Positions 37,006 through 46,523 of a stretch of DNA of 64,000 nt are shown here, in pieces. The DNA comes from Bradyrhizobium sp. ORS 285 (lineage in GTDB: Bacteria; Pseudomonadota; Alphaproteobacteria; Rhizobiales; Xanthobacteraceae): the NCBI RefSeq assembly GCF_900176205.1, contig NZ_LT859959.1, forward strand, positions 7,243,001 through 7,307,000, written 5' to 3'. The position numbers and the translations under genes were made by a program. How positions within the stretch are numbered: position 1 is the first letter of the stretch; each line of letters begins with the position of its first letter. The notes below the pieces were generated by a model. That model was not told where the DNA came from, did no database searches, and worked only from the letters and a program-made list of their open reading frames with translations.

Positions 37006-37674
37006 ATGACCGCTCTCGGTGCCCTCATCCGCCGCGACATCCGGATCGCGCTGCGTATCGGCGGCGGTGCGCTGATCGGCGTGCTGTTCTTTCTCACCGT
37101 GGTCGTGCTGATGCCGTTCGCCGTCGGCCCCGACCTCGCGCTGCTCACCCGGCTCGGCCCGGCCATCCTCTGGCTCGGCGCCCTGCTCGCCAGCCTGCTG
37201 ACGCTCGATCGGCTGTTTACCGCCGACCATGAGGACGGCTCGCTCGACCTCATCATCATGAGCCGGACGCCGCTGGAGCTCGCCTGCGCCGCCAAGGCGC
37301 TGGCGCACTGGCTGGCCGCCGGGCTGCCGCTGGTGATCGCCACGCCCGTGCTCGGCCTGCTGCTGAACCTCGACGCCACCGCGACCGGCGCCGTCGCGCT
37401 GACCCTGCTCGCTGGCACACCCGCATTGACCTTCATCGGCATGATCGGGGCGGCGCTGGCGGTGACCATGTCCCGCGGCGGGCTGCTGCTCGCCGTGCTG
37501 GTGCTGCCGCTGTCGATCCCGGTGCTGATCTTCGGCGTTGCGGCGTCGCAGGCGGCCATCGTCGGCCCGTTGCCGTTCGGGGCCCCGTTCTCGATCCTCT
37601 GCGCGCTATCGCTGGTCAGCTTCGTGATCGGCCCGTTCGCCGCTGCAACCAGCCTGCGCAACGGCCTGGACTAA
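37006..37674 (+). CDS. ccmB: Heme exporter protein CcmB
   Basis: A 222-residue membrane subunit with six predicted transmembrane segments. The N-terminal ALIRRDIRIALRIGGGALIG and the following LGPAILWLGALLASLLTLDRLF and DHEDGSLDLI segments are typical of CcmB. It forms the ABC complex with CcmA and CcmC. It is separated from ccmA by a repeat and from ccmC by 92 bases. Confidence 0.96.
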   Translation: MTALGALIRRDIRIALRIGGGALIGVLFFLTVVVLMPFAVGPDLALLTRLGPAILWLGALLASLLTLDRLFTADHEDGSLDLIIMSRTPLELACAAKALAHWLAAGLPLVIATPVLGLLLNLDATATGAVALTLLAGTPALTFIGMIGAALAVTMSRGGLLLAVLVLPLSIPVLIFGVAASQAAIVGPLPFGAPFSILCALSLVSFVIGPFAAATSLRNGLD

Positions 37675-37766
37675 CGGAACACCGGTGGGGTTTGACCATG
37701 ATCAACTCTTGCCGAGCTATGCTGTGCTGATGGACTGCAACCGCTTCCGCCTTTAACAAGGTTTTC

Positions 37767-38543
37767 ATGTCGCTGATCGACCTCGCCAACCCCACCCGGT
37801 TCCTTGCGCTTACCGCGCGGCTGCTGCCGTGGCTGGCGCTGGTCACCGTCGTGCTGCTGGGCGCCGGCCTGTACCTGTCGGCGCTCGCACCCGACGACTA
37901 CCAGCAGGGCGCGACCGTCAAGATCATGTTCATCCACGTACCCAATGCCTGGCTGTCGATGTTCGTCTGGGGCGTCATGAGCATCGCCTCGCTCGGCACC
38001 CTGGTGTGGCGGCATCCGCTCGCTGACGTCGCCGCCAAAGCCGCCGCCCCGATCGGGGCCAGCTTCACCTTTCTCGCACTGCTGACCGGCTCGCTGTGGG
38101 GCCGGCCGATGTGGGGCACCTATTGGGAATGGGACGCCCGGCTGACCTCGGTGCTGATCCTGTTCCTGATGTATCTCGGCCTGATGGCGCTGTGGCGCTC
38201 CGTCGAGGACCCCACGCGCGCCGCGCGCGCCGCCGCCGTGCTCACTCTCGTCGGCGCGATCAACCTGCCGATCATCAAGTTCTCGGTCGACTGGTGGAAC
38301 ACCTTGCATCAGCCGGCTTCGGTGATGCGGATGGGCGGCCCTGCGCTGGACAAATCGTTCCTGATCCCGCTGCTGGTGATGGCGATCGGCTTCTCGTTCC
38401 TGTTCGTCACCCTGCATGTCGCCGCGATGCGCAACGAGATCCTGCGCCGCCGCGTGCGCAGCCTGCAGATGATGCAGGCACGGTCCTACCAAGGAAGCGC
38501 GCCGTCCGGCGGCGCGACCAGCCAGGCCGTGGGAGCCACTTGA
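37767..38543 (+). CDS. ccmC: Heme exporter protein CcmC
   Basis: A 258-residue membrane protein with six TMs. The periplasmic Trp-rich heme-handling motif is [18 protein letters not shown]. The conserved periplasmic histidines are seen in FIHVPNAW and LHQPAS. CcmC loads heme onto CcmE. The last 30 residues are hydrophilic and Ser/Gly-rich. ccmD starts two bases after its stop. Confidence 0.97.
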   Translation: MSLIDLANPTRFLALTARLLPWLALVTVVLLGAGLYLSALAPDDYQQGATVKIMFIHVPNAWLSMFVWGVMSIASLGTLVWRHPLADVAAKAAAPIGASFTFLALLTGSLWGRPMWGTYWEWDARLTSVLILFLMYLGLMALWRSVEDPTRAARAAAVLTLVGAINLPIIKFSVDWWNTLHQPASVMRMGGPALDKSFLIPLLVMAIGFSFLFVTLHVAAMRNEILRRRVRSLQMMQARSYQGSAPSGGATSQAVGAT

Positions 38544-38544
38544 G

Positions 38545-38724
38545 ATGGACCTCGGCCCCTACACCTCCTTCATCGCGACCTCCTACCTCGCCGCGGCGCT
38601 GGTCGTCGTGCTGCTGATCGCGTGGATCGCGATCGACTACCGCACGCAGAAGGCGCGACTGCGCGCGCTCGAGGAGAGTGGCATCAGCCGCCGCTCCGGC
38701 CGCGCCGCCACGGACATGCAATGA
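38545..38724 (+). CDS. ccmD: Heme exporter protein CcmD
   Basis: A 59-residue small membrane protein starting [20 protein letters not shown]. It has one transmembrane helix (about 13-30) followed by the basic [14 protein letters not shown] tail, exactly the CcmD pattern. CcmD stabilises the CcmABC-CcmE complex. It begins two bases after ccmC and its TGA overlaps the ccmG ATG (ATGA), so ccmC, ccmD and ccmG are probably translationally coupled. Confidence 0.93.
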   Translation: MDLGPYTSFIATSYLAAALVVVLLIAWIAIDYRTQKARLRALEESGISRRSGRAATDMQ

Positions 38725-39317
38725 CCGACCAGACCGCTCCTGAAGCCGCGCCGCGCCGGCGCTCGCTGTTGATGCTGCTGCCGCTCGTGGTGTTTCTCGG
38801 GCTGGCCGCGCTGTTCTGGTTCCGGCTCGGCAATGGCGATCCATCGCGGATTCCGTCCGCCCTGATCGGCCGTCCCGCGCCAGCAACGCCGCTGCCGCCA
38901 CTGCCGGAGCTCGCCAACGACGGCGCCGCCGTGCCCGGACTCGACCCGGCCGTGCTCAAGGGCAAAGTCAGCATCGTCAACGTCTGGGCGTCCTGGTGCG
39001 TGCCGTGTCACGACGAGGCGCCGCTGCTGGTCGACCTCGGCCGCGACAAGCGCTTCCAGATCATCGGCATCAACTACAAGGACGCCGCCGACAACGCCCG
39101 CCGCTTCCTCGGCCGCTACGGCAATCCCTATGACGTCGTCGGCGTCGACGGCAACGGCCGCGCCGGCATCGAATGGGGCGTCTACGGCGTGCCGGAAACC
39201 TTCGTCGTCGGCCGCGAGGGCACCATCGTCTACAAGCTGGTCGGCCCGATCACGGCGCAGAACATCGACGCAGTGCTGAAGCCTGAGATCGAGAAGGCGC
39301 TGAAGGCGGGCGGTTAG
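38721..39317 (+). CDS. ccmG: Thiol:disulfide interchange protein CcmG/DsbE
   Basis: A 198-residue membrane-anchored thioredoxin of the periplasm. An N-terminal TM (about 15-33) is followed by the thioredoxin fold with the active site [13 protein letters not shown] and the cis-Pro loop in [25 protein letters not shown] is a family block. It reduces apocytochrome or CcmH thiols before heme attachment. ccmE, ccmF and ccmH are not in the window. Confidence 0.97.
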   Translation: MTDQTAPEAAPRRRSLLMLLPLVVFLGLAALFWFRLGNGDPSRIPSALIGRPAPATPLPPLPELANDGAAVPGLDPAVLKGKVSIVNVWASWCVPCHDEAPLLVDLGRDKRFQIIGINYKDAADNARRFLGRYGNPYDVVGVDGNGRAGIEWGVYGVPETFVVGREGTIVYKLVGPITAQNIDAVLKPEIEKALKAGG

Positions 39318-39396
39318 TTCTGCTTCTGATAAGCCGTTAGTTTCTCATCATCGCGAGTGGAGCGGTGACTGCCCATCTCGCACGACAACCAACGGT

Positions 39397-39519
39397 GTCG
39401 TCCCGGCCTCGAGCCGGGACCCATACTCCGCGGCCGTCGTGGTGGGCAAGGTGTTAACGACGCGCCTGCCCGAAACGGAAGCCTGTGGTTCTGGGTCCCG
39501 GCTCAAGGCCGGGACGACA
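39397..39519. repeat. Palindromic repeat, family D copy 1
   Basis: The arms gtcgtcccggcc...gccgggaccca and gggtcccggctc...ccgggacgac are inverted around a less regular centre. With family A copy 2 it fills the 336-base ccmG-yciB gap (39318-39653); I see no gene there. Confidence 0.8.
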
Positions 39520-39562
39520 GCAGAGTTTGCGGCTCCTGCATACGCAATCTCGCTAGCTCCAT

Positions 39563-39641
39563 CGTCATTGCGAGCGCTGCGAAGCAGTCTGTGGCGGCAT
39601 GCTGAGCCCTGGATTGCTTCGTCGCTTCGCTCGCAATGACG
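39563..39641. repeat. Palindromic repeat, family A copy 2
   Basis: A compact copy of the cgtcattgcgag...ctcgcaatgacg element, ending 13 bases before the 3' end of yciB. Confidence 0.85.
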
Positions 39642-39653
39642 GCGGTAGCGGAG

Positions 39654-40256
39654 CTACCCCTTGCTCACATCGCCTTCCGCGGCATCGCTGGCTGCCAGCG
39701 AGGCCGGGTCCTGGTGGTAGCGCTTGATCAGCGGCATCTGGGCGATGGCGAAGATCATGGTCAGCGGCAGCACGCCGAAGGCCTTGAAGCCGACCCAGAA
39801 GTCCGTGCTCTGGGTGCGCCAAACGATCTCGTTCAGCACCGCCATGGCAGCGAAGAACAGCGCCCAGCGGAACGTGAGGATGCGCCACCCCGCCGGCGTC
39901 AGGTTGAACACCTGATCGAACATGATCGCGATGAAGGAGCGGTTGAACAACAAGCCGCCGCCAAGCACGGCCGCGAACAGGCCGTAGATGATGGTCGGCT
40001 TGACCTTGATGAAGGTCTCGTCGTGCAGCACCAAGGTCAAGGTGCCGAACACGATCACGACGACGGCCGTGACCAGCGCCATCAGCGGAATGTGCCGGGT
40101 CACGACATAGGAGGCGATCAGCGCCGCGATGATCGCGACCATGAAGGCGCCGGTCGCGGCGAACAGATTGAACTTGGCGTTGACGAAGAAGAACACGATC
40201 AGCGGGCCGAGCTCGGTGGCCAGCTTGAACAGCGGATGCGGCTGGGTCTTGTCCAT
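39654..40256 (-). CDS. yciB: Inner membrane-spanning protein YciB / septation protein A
   Basis: A 200-residue protein with about five to six TMs. The N-terminal [23 protein letters not shown], central [21 protein letters not shown] and C-terminal [23 protein letters not shown] are conserved YciB/IspZ segments. YciB proteins take part in cell envelope and septum maintenance; the exact activity is unknown. It lies 84 bases downstream of ftsY on the same strand. Confidence 0.94.
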   Translation of the reverse strand: MDKTQPHPLFKLATELGPLIVFFFVNAKFNLFAATGAFMVAIIAALIASYVVTRHIPLMALVTAVVVIVFGTLTLVLHDETFIKVKPTIIYGLFAAVLGGGLLFNRSFIAIMFDQVFNLTPAGWRILTFRWALFFAAMAVLNEIVWRTQSTDFWVGFKAFGVLPLTMIFAIAQMPLIKRYHQDPASLAASDAAEGDVSKG

Positions 40257-40340
40257 TCCATGTCCTGTTGGCTGTCGTCAGCGGCGACGCAGCTGATCCC
40301 GTCGTCTTCGATGCCACCGCGCCGGAGCAGCGCGGCGTCG

Positions 40341-41288
40341 TCAATCCTCGATGCCCGCAATCGCCCGCGCAAAATCCTTGGCGGCGAACGGCTGCAGATC
40401 CTCGACGCCCTCGCCGACGCCGATGAAGTGCACCGGCAGCTTGAACTTCTCCGACAGCGCCACCAGGATGCCGCCACGTGCCGTGCCGTCGAGCTTGGTC
40501 ATCACCAGGCCGGTGACGCCAGCCGTACGATGGAACGCCTCGACCTGCGACAGCGCATTTTGTCCCACGGTGGCATCGAGCACGAGCAGCACCGCATGTG
40601 GCGCTGACGCATCGACCTTGCGAATGACGCGCACGACCTTTTCGAGCTCGTTCATCAGCTCGGCCTTGTTCTGCAGCCGGCCGGCGGTATCGATCAGCAG
40701 GATGTCGCGGCCCTGCTCCTTGGCCGCTGTGATGGCGGTGAAGGCAAGGCTTGCGGAATCCGAGCCTTGTGCGCCGGCGATCACCGGCGCCCTGGTGCGC
40801 TCGCCCCAGACCTTGAGCTGCTCGATGGCTGCGGCGCGGAAGGTATCGCCCGCCGCCAGCATCACCTGCTTGCCTTCGGAGGCGAATTTCTGCGCCAGCT
40901 TGCCGATCGTCGTGGTCTTGCCGGAGCCGTTGACGCCGACCACGAGGATCACGAACGGCTTGTGGCCGGGCTCGACGACCAGCGGCTTCGCGACGGGCGA
41001 CAGCACCTTCTCGACCTCGGTCGCGACGACCGACTTCACTTCGTCGGCACTGATCGCCTTCTCGTAACGGCCTGCGCCGACAGCCTCGGCGATCCGTGCA
41101 GCCACGCTGGTGCCGAGATCGGCGCGCAGCAGCACGTCCTCGATGTCGTCGAGCATCGCCCGGTCGAGCTTGCGCTTGGTGACGAGATCGGCCACGGCCG
41201 TGCCGAGCGCGCCGGAGGTGCGCTTCAGGCCGTCCGACAGCCGCCGCCACCACGACCGCTTGGGTGTTTCGGAGGTGGTATCGTTCAT
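40341..41288 (-). CDS. ftsY: Signal recognition particle receptor FtsY
   Basis: A 315-residue SRP GTPase that docks ribosome-SRP complexes at the membrane. G1 is GVNGSGKTTTIGKLA, the DTAGR motif is in LLIDTAGRLQNKAELM, and G4 is TKLDGTARGG; the C-terminal FIGVGEGVEDLQPF is typical. The long acidic A domain of E. coli FtsY is missing and the protein begins directly with a short Lys/Arg-rich segment and the N domain, usual for this group. Its partner ffh is at 61911-63446. Confidence 0.97.
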   Translation of the reverse strand: MNDTTSETPKRSWWRRLSDGLKRTSGALGTAVADLVTKRKLDRAMLDDIEDVLLRADLGTSVAARIAEAVGAGRYEKAISADEVKSVVATEVEKVLSPVAKPLVVEPGHKPFVILVVGVNGSGKTTTIGKLAQKFASEGKQVMLAAGDTFRAAAIEQLKVWGERTRAPVIAGAQGSDSASLAFTAITAAKEQGRDILLIDTAGRLQNKAELMNELEKVVRVIRKVDASAPHAVLLVLDATVGQNALSQVEAFHRTAGVTGLVMTKLDGTARGGILVALSEKFKLPVHFIGVGEGVEDLQPFAAKDFARAIAGIED

Positions 41289-41348
41289 GGCGTGGTGTTA
41301 GCCCTTTCCTCCCGCAAACGAAAGCCTCGCACCCGCAATACGGTTTCC

Positions 41349-42251
41349 ATGGACATTAACCAACCCACCGATGAGGAGATGCTCGCCCGCGTGCTCCACC
41401 GCGACGGGCTGATGCTGGTGATCGACAAGCCGGCCGGCATTCCCGTGCACAAGGGACCGAAGGGCGGACCGAACCTCGAAGCGTCGTTCGATGCGCTGCG
41501 CTTCGGCCTGCCGCGCCCGCCGGTGCTGGCTCACCGGCTCGACAAGGACACCTCCGGCTGCCTCGTGCTCGGCCGCCATCGCAAGGCAACGGCTTCGCTC
41601 GGCCTTTTGTTCAAGCACGGCAAGATTTCGAAGACGTATTGGGCGGTGGTCGAGGGCGGCCCGGAGACTGACGAAGGCGTGATCGAGTTGCCGTTGGCCA
41701 AGCTGAATGCGGAGCGCGGCTGGTGGCAGAAGCCGGATCCGAACGGGCAGCCGGCGGTGACGAAATGGAGGGTGCTGGGGCGCTCGTACGCACTTCCCAC
41801 TGCCGTCCCATCCTCACACTCCCCTCTTTTTTGCGGCACCGACTCCCCTCCCCCTTGCGGGGAGGGGTCGGGGGTGGGGGTCCCCACGGGTAGTGCCGCC
41901 CGGGGCCACCCCCCACCCCGACCCTCCCCCGCAAGGAGGGAGGGAGCGCAGGGTGCGCCAGGCGAAATCGCGACTCCATCAGCCAACGTGACAAAGCTCA
42001 CCTGGCTCGCCATGGAACCCATCACCGGCCGCACCCACCAGCTCCGCGTCCATTCCGCCGCATCCGGCTGGCCGATCTTCGGCGACAACATCTACGGCAA
42101 CGGCCCCCGCTTCGGCGAGCCGCGGCTGCATCTGCACGCGCGCGAGATTTCGATTCCGCTGTCGAAGAACAAGCCGCCCGTGCAGGTGGTGGCGCCGGCA
42201 CCGCTGCACATGCATGAGCGGCTGCGGCTGTGCGGGTGGAATGGGGAGTGA
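41349..42251 (+). CDS. RluA family RNA pseudouridine synthase with in-frame repeat insertion
   Basis: A 300-residue pseudouridine synthase of the short RluA type. The catalytic motif HRLDKDTSGCLVLGR contains the nucleophile Asp at about residue 62. The domain runs normally to TKWRVLGRS (about 137-146) and resumes at LTWLAMEPITGRTHQLRVH (about 217). Between them about 70 residues, Pro/Gly/Ser-rich, are encoded largely by a family C repeat (41843-41950) that keeps the frame open. Removal would leave about 230 residues, the usual size. The gene is antisense to ftsY and mtaB. The RNA target is unknown; whether the enzyme is active is open. Confidence 0.88.
   Translation: MDINQPTDEEMLARVLHRDGLMLVIDKPAGIPVHKGPKGGPNLEASFDALRFGLPRPPVLAHRLDKDTSGCLVLGRHRKATASLGLLFKHGKISKTYWAVVEGGPETDEGVIELPLAKLNAERGWWQKPDPNGQPAVTKWRVLGRSYALPTAVPSSHSPLFCGTDSPPPCGEGSGVGVPTGSAARGHPPPRPSPARREGAQGAPGEIATPSANVTKLTWLAMEPITGRTHQLRVHSAASGWPIFGDNIYGNGPRFGEPRLHLHAREISIPLSKNKPPVQVVAPAPLHMHERLRLCGWNGE
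41843..41950. repeat. Palindromic repeat, family C copy 3, inside a coding sequence
   Basis: Inverted arms cccctcccccttgcggggagggg and ccctcccccgcaaggagggag flank ggggtggggg/ccccacccc. It is closely like copy 2 at 36824. It lies wholly within the pseudouridine synthase frame. Confidence 0.88.
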
Positions 42252-42268
42252 GCCCGCCTCTCTCCACG

Positions 42269-42352
42269 CGTCATGGCCGGGCTTGTCCCGGCCATCCACG
42301 TCTTAGTTGTTGGAGGCAGCGTGGATGCCCGGGTCGAGCCCGGGCATGACGG
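42269..42352. repeat. Palindromic repeat, family B copy 2
   Basis: The arms cgtcatggccgggcttgtcc and gggtcgagcccgggcatgac. Its right arm lies inside the mtaB reading frame and provides the last codons and the stop of that gene. Confidence 0.85.
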
Positions 42353-43625
42353 AGTTCTGGACTGATAGTCGCGCACCATCATGGCCACCGATCATCAGCG
42401 GCTGCACGCTGCCCGGCTCGGCGCCACTAACTGACACAGGCAGATAATGCTCCGTCCGGCCCTGCGTTGCGCTCTCGATCAGCACCTCGCGCGCGCAGCC
42501 GATCTCGGCATCCAGCCGTCGCCGCAACGCCGCCTCTCCTGCCGCGCGCAGTCGCCGCGCACGATCGCGGATCACAGCGCCATCCACCTGCGGCATGCGC
42601 GCAGCCGGCGTGCCGGGGCGCGGCGAATAGGGAAAGACGTGCAAGAACGTCAGGCCGCATTCCTCGACCAGGTCGAGCGAGCGGGAAAACATCTCCTCCG
42701 TCTCCGTCGGAAAGCCCGCGATCAGATCAGCGCCGAGCGCGATCTCCGGCCGCAGCCGCCGAACCTGATCGCAGAAGGCGATCGCGTCAGCGCGCGCGTG
42801 CCGGCGCTTCATGCGTTTCAGGATCAAGTCATCGCCGGCCTGCAGCGACAGATGCAGATGCGGCATCAGCCGGGCATCGTCAGCGAGCGCATCGAGCAGG
42901 TCGGCATCGGCCTCGATCGAATCGATCGAGGAGATGCGCAGGCGTTTCAACTCCGGCACGTGGCGCAGGATCTGCTTCACCAGCCGGCCGAGCTTCGGCG
43001 CACCCGGCAAATCGGCGCCAAAGCTGGTGAGGTCGACACCGGTCAGCACGATTTCGGCATGGCCACGCTCGACAAGTGTCCGTACCTGATCGACCACCGC
43101 GCCCATCGGCACCGAGCGTGAATTGCCGCGGCCGAACGGGATGATGCAGAACGTGCAACGATGATCGCAGCCGTTCTGCACCTGGACGAACACGCGCGGC
43201 AGCCCGCGCTGGAAGCCGTCGACGAGATGCGGCGCCATCTCGGTGACGGCCATGATGTCGGACACCGCGACCTTTTCCGTCGCATCGATCCCGAAGCGCG
43301 GTGCCATCAGCGCCTGCGCCGCCGCGCGCCACGCCTCCGGCTGCAGCTTGTCGTCATTGCCGATGACTCGATCGACCTCGGGCATATCAGCGAACATCGC
43401 GCTTTGCGTCTGCGCCGCGCAGCCGGTCACGACGATGCGCGCATCGGGACGCTCGCGCTTCAATTTGCGGATCGACTGCCGCGCCTGCGCCACCGCCTCG
43501 TTGGTCACGGCGCAGCTGTTGATGACGATGGTGTCGTCGGCCCCCGCGGCCTCGGCGTGCCTCGCGATCAGCTCGGATTCGAACGCGTTGAGCCGGCAGC
43601 CGAAGGTGACGACGTCGACGCTCAT
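42303..43625 (-). CDS. mtaB: tRNA (N(6)-L-threonylcarbamoyladenosine(37)-C(2))-methylthiotransferase MtaB
   Basis: A 440-residue radical SAM methylthiotransferase that makes ms2t6A37 in tRNA. The N-terminal UPF0004 domain has its three cluster cysteines in FGCRLN, NSCAVT and VTGCAAQ. The radical SAM motif is CDHRCTFC at about 155. A TRAM-like C-terminus follows. The start ATG at 43625 overlaps the dapF TGA (ATGA). The last residues ([14 protein letters not shown]) are translated from a family B repeat, so the natural C-terminus has been replaced or extended. Confidence 0.95.
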   Translation of the reverse strand: MSVDVVTFGCRLNAFESELIARHAEAAGADDTIVINSCAVTNEAVAQARQSIRKLKRERPDARIVVTGCAAQTQSAMFADMPEVDRVIGNDDKLQPEAWRAAAQALMAPRFGIDATEKVAVSDIMAVTEMAPHLVDGFQRGLPRVFVQVQNGCDHRCTFCIIPFGRGNSRSVPMGAVVDQVRTLVERGHAEIVLTGVDLTSFGADLPGAPKLGRLVKQILRHVPELKRLRISSIDSIEADADLLDALADDARLMPHLHLSLQAGDDLILKRMKRRHARADAIAFCDQVRRLRPEIALGADLIAGFPTETEEMFSRSLDLVEECGLTFLHVFPYSPRPGTPAARMPQVDGAVIRDRARRLRAAGEAALRRRLDAEIGCAREVLIESATQGRTEHYLPVSVSGAEPGSVQPLMIGGHDGARLSVQNSVMPGLDPGIHAASNN

Positions 43626-44491
43626 GCGACGCTGGCGAACAGCTCTGGCTCGAACCGGCCCTCGAACTCGAACGTCGCAGTGCCCGTCATCAGCACGTGG
43701 TCGTCGCGCTCGCGCCACTCGATCGTGAGTTCGCCGCCCGGCAGCGTCATGTGGACGAGACGGTTGGCGCGCTTCAGCCGGGCAGCAGCGACGGCCGTCG
43801 CGCACGCCGCCGAGCCGCACGCCCTGGTCAGCCCCGCGCCGCGCTCCCAGGTGCGCATCGTGATGTGGTCGCGATCGACGATCTGGGCGAGCGTGATGTT
43901 GGCGCGCTCCGGGAAGATCGGATGGTTTTCCAACAGCGGCCCGAAGCGCTCGAGGTCGTAGGAATTGACGTCGTTGTCGACCCAGAACACGGCGTGCGGA
44001 TTGCCCATGCTGACGACCGACGGCAAATGCAGGATCGGCGCGTCGATCGGGCCGATCTGCAGCTCGATGTAGCGGGTGTCGCGGAACTCCTCCGCGAGCG
44101 GGATCTCCTGCCAGCCGAACTTCGGCACGCCCATGTCGACGGTGTAGAGCTCAGGCGACGGCCCCTGCCAGCAGTTCAGCAGGCCGGCGCGGGTCTCGAA
44201 CGTGGCGCTGGTCTGGCCGGTCTTGCCGAATACCTGGCGCACCACGCAGCGCATGCCGTTGCCGCAGGCGCCGGACTCCGAGCCGTCATTGTTGTAGATG
44301 CGGATGAAGGCCTCGGTGCCGTCGAAGCGCGGCCGCTGCAGCACCATCAACTGGTCGTAGGGAACACGGGCTGCAACCGCGCGCGCCTCGTCCGGCGTGA
44401 CGACATGCTTCACATCGCGCAGATCCAGCACGACGATCTCGTTGCCGATCCCGTTCATCTTGACGAAGCTGTGGTTGGCCAGCGGGCTCAT
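43622..44491 (-). CDS. dapF: Diaminopimelate epimerase
   Basis: A 289-residue PLP-independent epimerase that interconverts LL- and meso-diaminopimelate for lysine and peptidoglycan. The two active-site cysteines are in [10 protein letters not shown] and [15 protein letters not shown]. The N-terminus [17 protein letters not shown] is standard. I chose the ATG at 44491, since the 4 residues from 44503 do not fit the family start. The stop overlaps mtaB, and the dapF-mtaB pair is followed further down by ftsY and yciB. Confidence 0.97.
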   Translation of the reverse strand: MSPLANHSFVKMNGIGNEIVVLDLRDVKHVVTPDEARAVAARVPYDQLMVLQRPRFDGTEAFIRIYNNDGSESGACGNGMRCVVRQVFGKTGQTSATFETRAGLLNCWQGPSPELYTVDMGVPKFGWQEIPLAEEFRDTRYIELQIGPIDAPILHLPSVVSMGNPHAVFWVDNDVNSYDLERFGPLLENHPIFPERANITLAQIVDRDHITMRTWERGAGLTRACGSAACATAVAAARLKRANRLVHMTLPGGELTIEWRERDDHVLMTGTATFEFEGRFEPELFASVA

Positions 44492-44662
44492 GAAAATATC
44501 CAAATTGTGTCCGTCTTATATGGCGAATGGCGCCGCATTGACCAGTCCGCAGGGGGACATGACGCATCTGTCATGGGACGCCGCGCCGCCGGGCATGTTA
44601 GGACCGCACGTTCGCCGGCACGCGCCCTGCGCAGGAGCAGCACGGCACTGGAGAATAGTCGA

Positions 44663-45409
44663 ATGAATCTCAGCACTTTCCGCATCGTTCTGGCCGTGGG
44701 CTCGGTCGCGTTGGCGCTGGGTGGCCCGCTGGCCCGGGCGCAGGCGCCCTCGGCCTCGCCGTCTCCGGCGGCCTCAGCTTCGCCCGCTCCGGCGCCGAGC
44801 GCGATGCCCGCGCCTGCGGCCTCGGCTTCCCCGGCCGCTTCGGCCAGTCCGACACCTTCAGCCAGCCCCACCCCGGCCGCCAGCGCGAGCCCCTCGCCGT
44901 CATCCTCGCCTGCCGCCCAGGCGCCGGCTGCCGCTCCGGCCCAGGCGGTCGATTCATTTGGCGACGAGATCAAGCTCGAGGCCAAGAAGGTCGTCCAGAT
45001 CAAGGGCACCGCGAACTGGGACAATGCGTTCGATACGCTGATCGACTCGTTCAAGGCGCTGTCGACCACACTGGACAAGCAGGGCGTCAAGCCCGCCGGC
45101 AACGGCATGATCGTCTACACCTCGACCGACGACAACGGCTTCACGTTCTTCGCGGAGATCCCGATCGAGCAGGAGCCGAAGACGCTCGGCAAGGGCATGA
45201 GCATCGGCCAGTCGCCCGAGGGCAAGGCGCTGAAGTTCGTGCATCGCGGCTCCTACGACAACATGGACAACACCTACGAGGCGATCACCAACCATCTCGA
45301 CGAGCGCCGGCTGGAAGCCAAGGACACGTTCATCGAGGAGTACCTGACCGATCCCCTGAAGACGGCCGAGGACAAGCTCGTCATCAACGTCTACGTGCCG
45401 CTGAAGTGA
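44663..45409 (+). CDS. Exported GyrI-like domain protein with Ala/Ser/Pro linker
   Basis: The ATG at 44663 gives 248 residues. A signal peptide (about 1-26, ending ARAQA) is followed by about 70 residues of low-complexity Ala/Ser/Pro repeats (about 27-95). The C-terminal domain (about 100-248) resembles the GyrI/AraC effector-binding fold (VQIKGTANWDNAFDTLIDSF, FTFFAEIPIE, KFVHRGSYDNMDNTYEAI). Being exported, it cannot act on gyrase; ligand binding in the periplasm is likely. The stop touches the next gene's alternative GTG start. Confidence 0.85.
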   Translation: MNLSTFRIVLAVGSVALALGGPLARAQAPSASPSPAASASPAPAPSAMPAPAASASPAASASPTPSASPTPAASASPSPSSSPAAQAPAAAPAQAVDSFGDEIKLEAKKVVQIKGTANWDNAFDTLIDSFKALSTTLDKQGVKPAGNGMIVYTSTDDNGFTFFAEIPIEQEPKTLGKGMSIGQSPEGKALKFVHRGSYDNMDNTYEAITNHLDERRLEAKDTFIEEYLTDPLKTAEDKLVINVYVPLK

Positions 45410-45417
45410 GCGCCAAC

Positions 45418-46131
45418 ATGATCAGACCGCTGCTCGTCGCCGCGATTGTGGCCTCAACCGCCCTGCCCGCGCTGGCGGACGACATCGCCCGGCAGGACAC
45501 GCCCGCGATCACGGTCAGCGGCGAAGGCAGCGTGCAGGCGCCGCCGGATCTGGCGCAGATCGATGCCGGCGTCGCCTCCGACGCCAAGACCGCGCGCGAG
45601 GCCGCCGAGGCCAACAACACCGCGATGGCTAGGGTGTTGCAGGCGCTGAAGACGGCGGGGATCGCGGACAAGGACGTGCAGACCTCGCGGCTGTCGCTGC
45701 AACCGCAATACGTGCAGACCAATCGGCCGGGGCAGACGACGGTCACCGGCTATCGCGCCAGCAATCGCCTGACGATCAAGCTCCACGACGTCGGCAAGGT
45801 GGCGAACGTGATCGACGCGGTGGTGGCCGCCGGCGCCAACGATGTCGGCAACGTCTTCTTCAGCGTCGCCGAGCCGTCCAAGCTGCTCGACCAGGCGCGC
45901 GAGAAGGCCGTCACGGATGCCCGCCGCAAGGCCGAGATCTACGCCAAGGCCGCCGGCGTCACGCTCGGCCAGCCGCTCAACATCGCCGAGGACGGCGCGC
46001 CGACGCCGGTGTTCCGCGCCAAGACGTTTGCCGCGCCAATGGCGGCCGGGGCACCGACGCCGGTGGCGCAGGGCGAGGAGACGCTGTCGGTGACGGTCAG
46101 CGTGACCTGGGCGATCAAGGCGGGGCAATAA
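45418..46131 (+). CDS. SIMPL domain-containing exported protein (DUF541)
   Basis: From the ATG at 45418 the protein has 237 residues and a clean signal peptide (MIRPLLVAAIVASTALPALA). A GTG at 45406 overlapping the upstream stop would add four residues. The SIMPL/DUF541 domain shows ITVSGEGSVQAPPDLAQIDAGV, VQTSRLSLQPQY, GYRASNRLTIKL and the C-terminal VSVTWAIK strand. The family forms ring-like oligomers in the periplasm or outer envelope; no enzymatic role is established. It follows the GyrI-like gene by 8 bases, probably as an operon. Confidence 0.93.
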   Translation: MIRPLLVAAIVASTALPALADDIARQDTPAITVSGEGSVQAPPDLAQIDAGVASDAKTAREAAEANNTAMARVLQALKTAGIADKDVQTSRLSLQPQYVQTNRPGQTTVTGYRASNRLTIKLHDVGKVANVIDAVVAAGANDVGNVFFSVAEPSKLLDQAREKAVTDARRKAEIYAKAAGVTLGQPLNIAEDGAPTPVFRAKTFAAPMAAGAPTPVAQGEETLSVTVSVTWAIKAGQ

Positions 46132-46197
46132 GGCGCCTCTCACCCGCACGGCGCATTCATGCATCGTGCAAGCCGACAGCGCTGCTACAAGCTCGGT

Positions 46198-46322
46198 GTC
46201 GTCCCGGCCAACGCGCCGAGCCCAACACGCCGCGGCGGATGTTGTTGCCCGAAATGGAGCTGCCAACCTTCGTTAGATTCAGCCCGGTGGTTAGGATCCC
46301 GGCGTTCGCCGGGATGACGCCT
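46198..46322. repeat. Degenerate palindromic repeat, family D-like
   Basis: Contains gtcgtcccggcc at the left and the hairpin atcccggcgttcgccgggat at the right. The rest of the 392-base gap 46132-46523 shows no gene. Confidence 0.5.
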
Positions 46323-46472
46323 GAAAGCCTGACGGCCGGCCTGGACTCATCGGCGAGTTCTGATGTGGCAGTTAGCGATGACTTCGAACGGCCGTCATCT
46401 GTGTGTCCGAAACAGATGAGCCGTGATGTGGTCGCGGGAGGCGAACGACAGCGGAACGGGGGCGGTTGGCAA

Positions 46473-46500
46473 CAAAAAAGCCGGGCAAAGCCCGGCCTTT
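46473..46500 (-). terminator. Rho-independent terminator
   Basis: The stem gccgggc (46480-46486) pairs with gcccggc (46490-46496). Read on the minus strand a TTTTTTG tract follows. It serves the small exported-protein gene ending at 46524. Confidence 0.85.
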
Positions 46501-46523
46501 GTGACTGGATGATGCCGCGCCGC

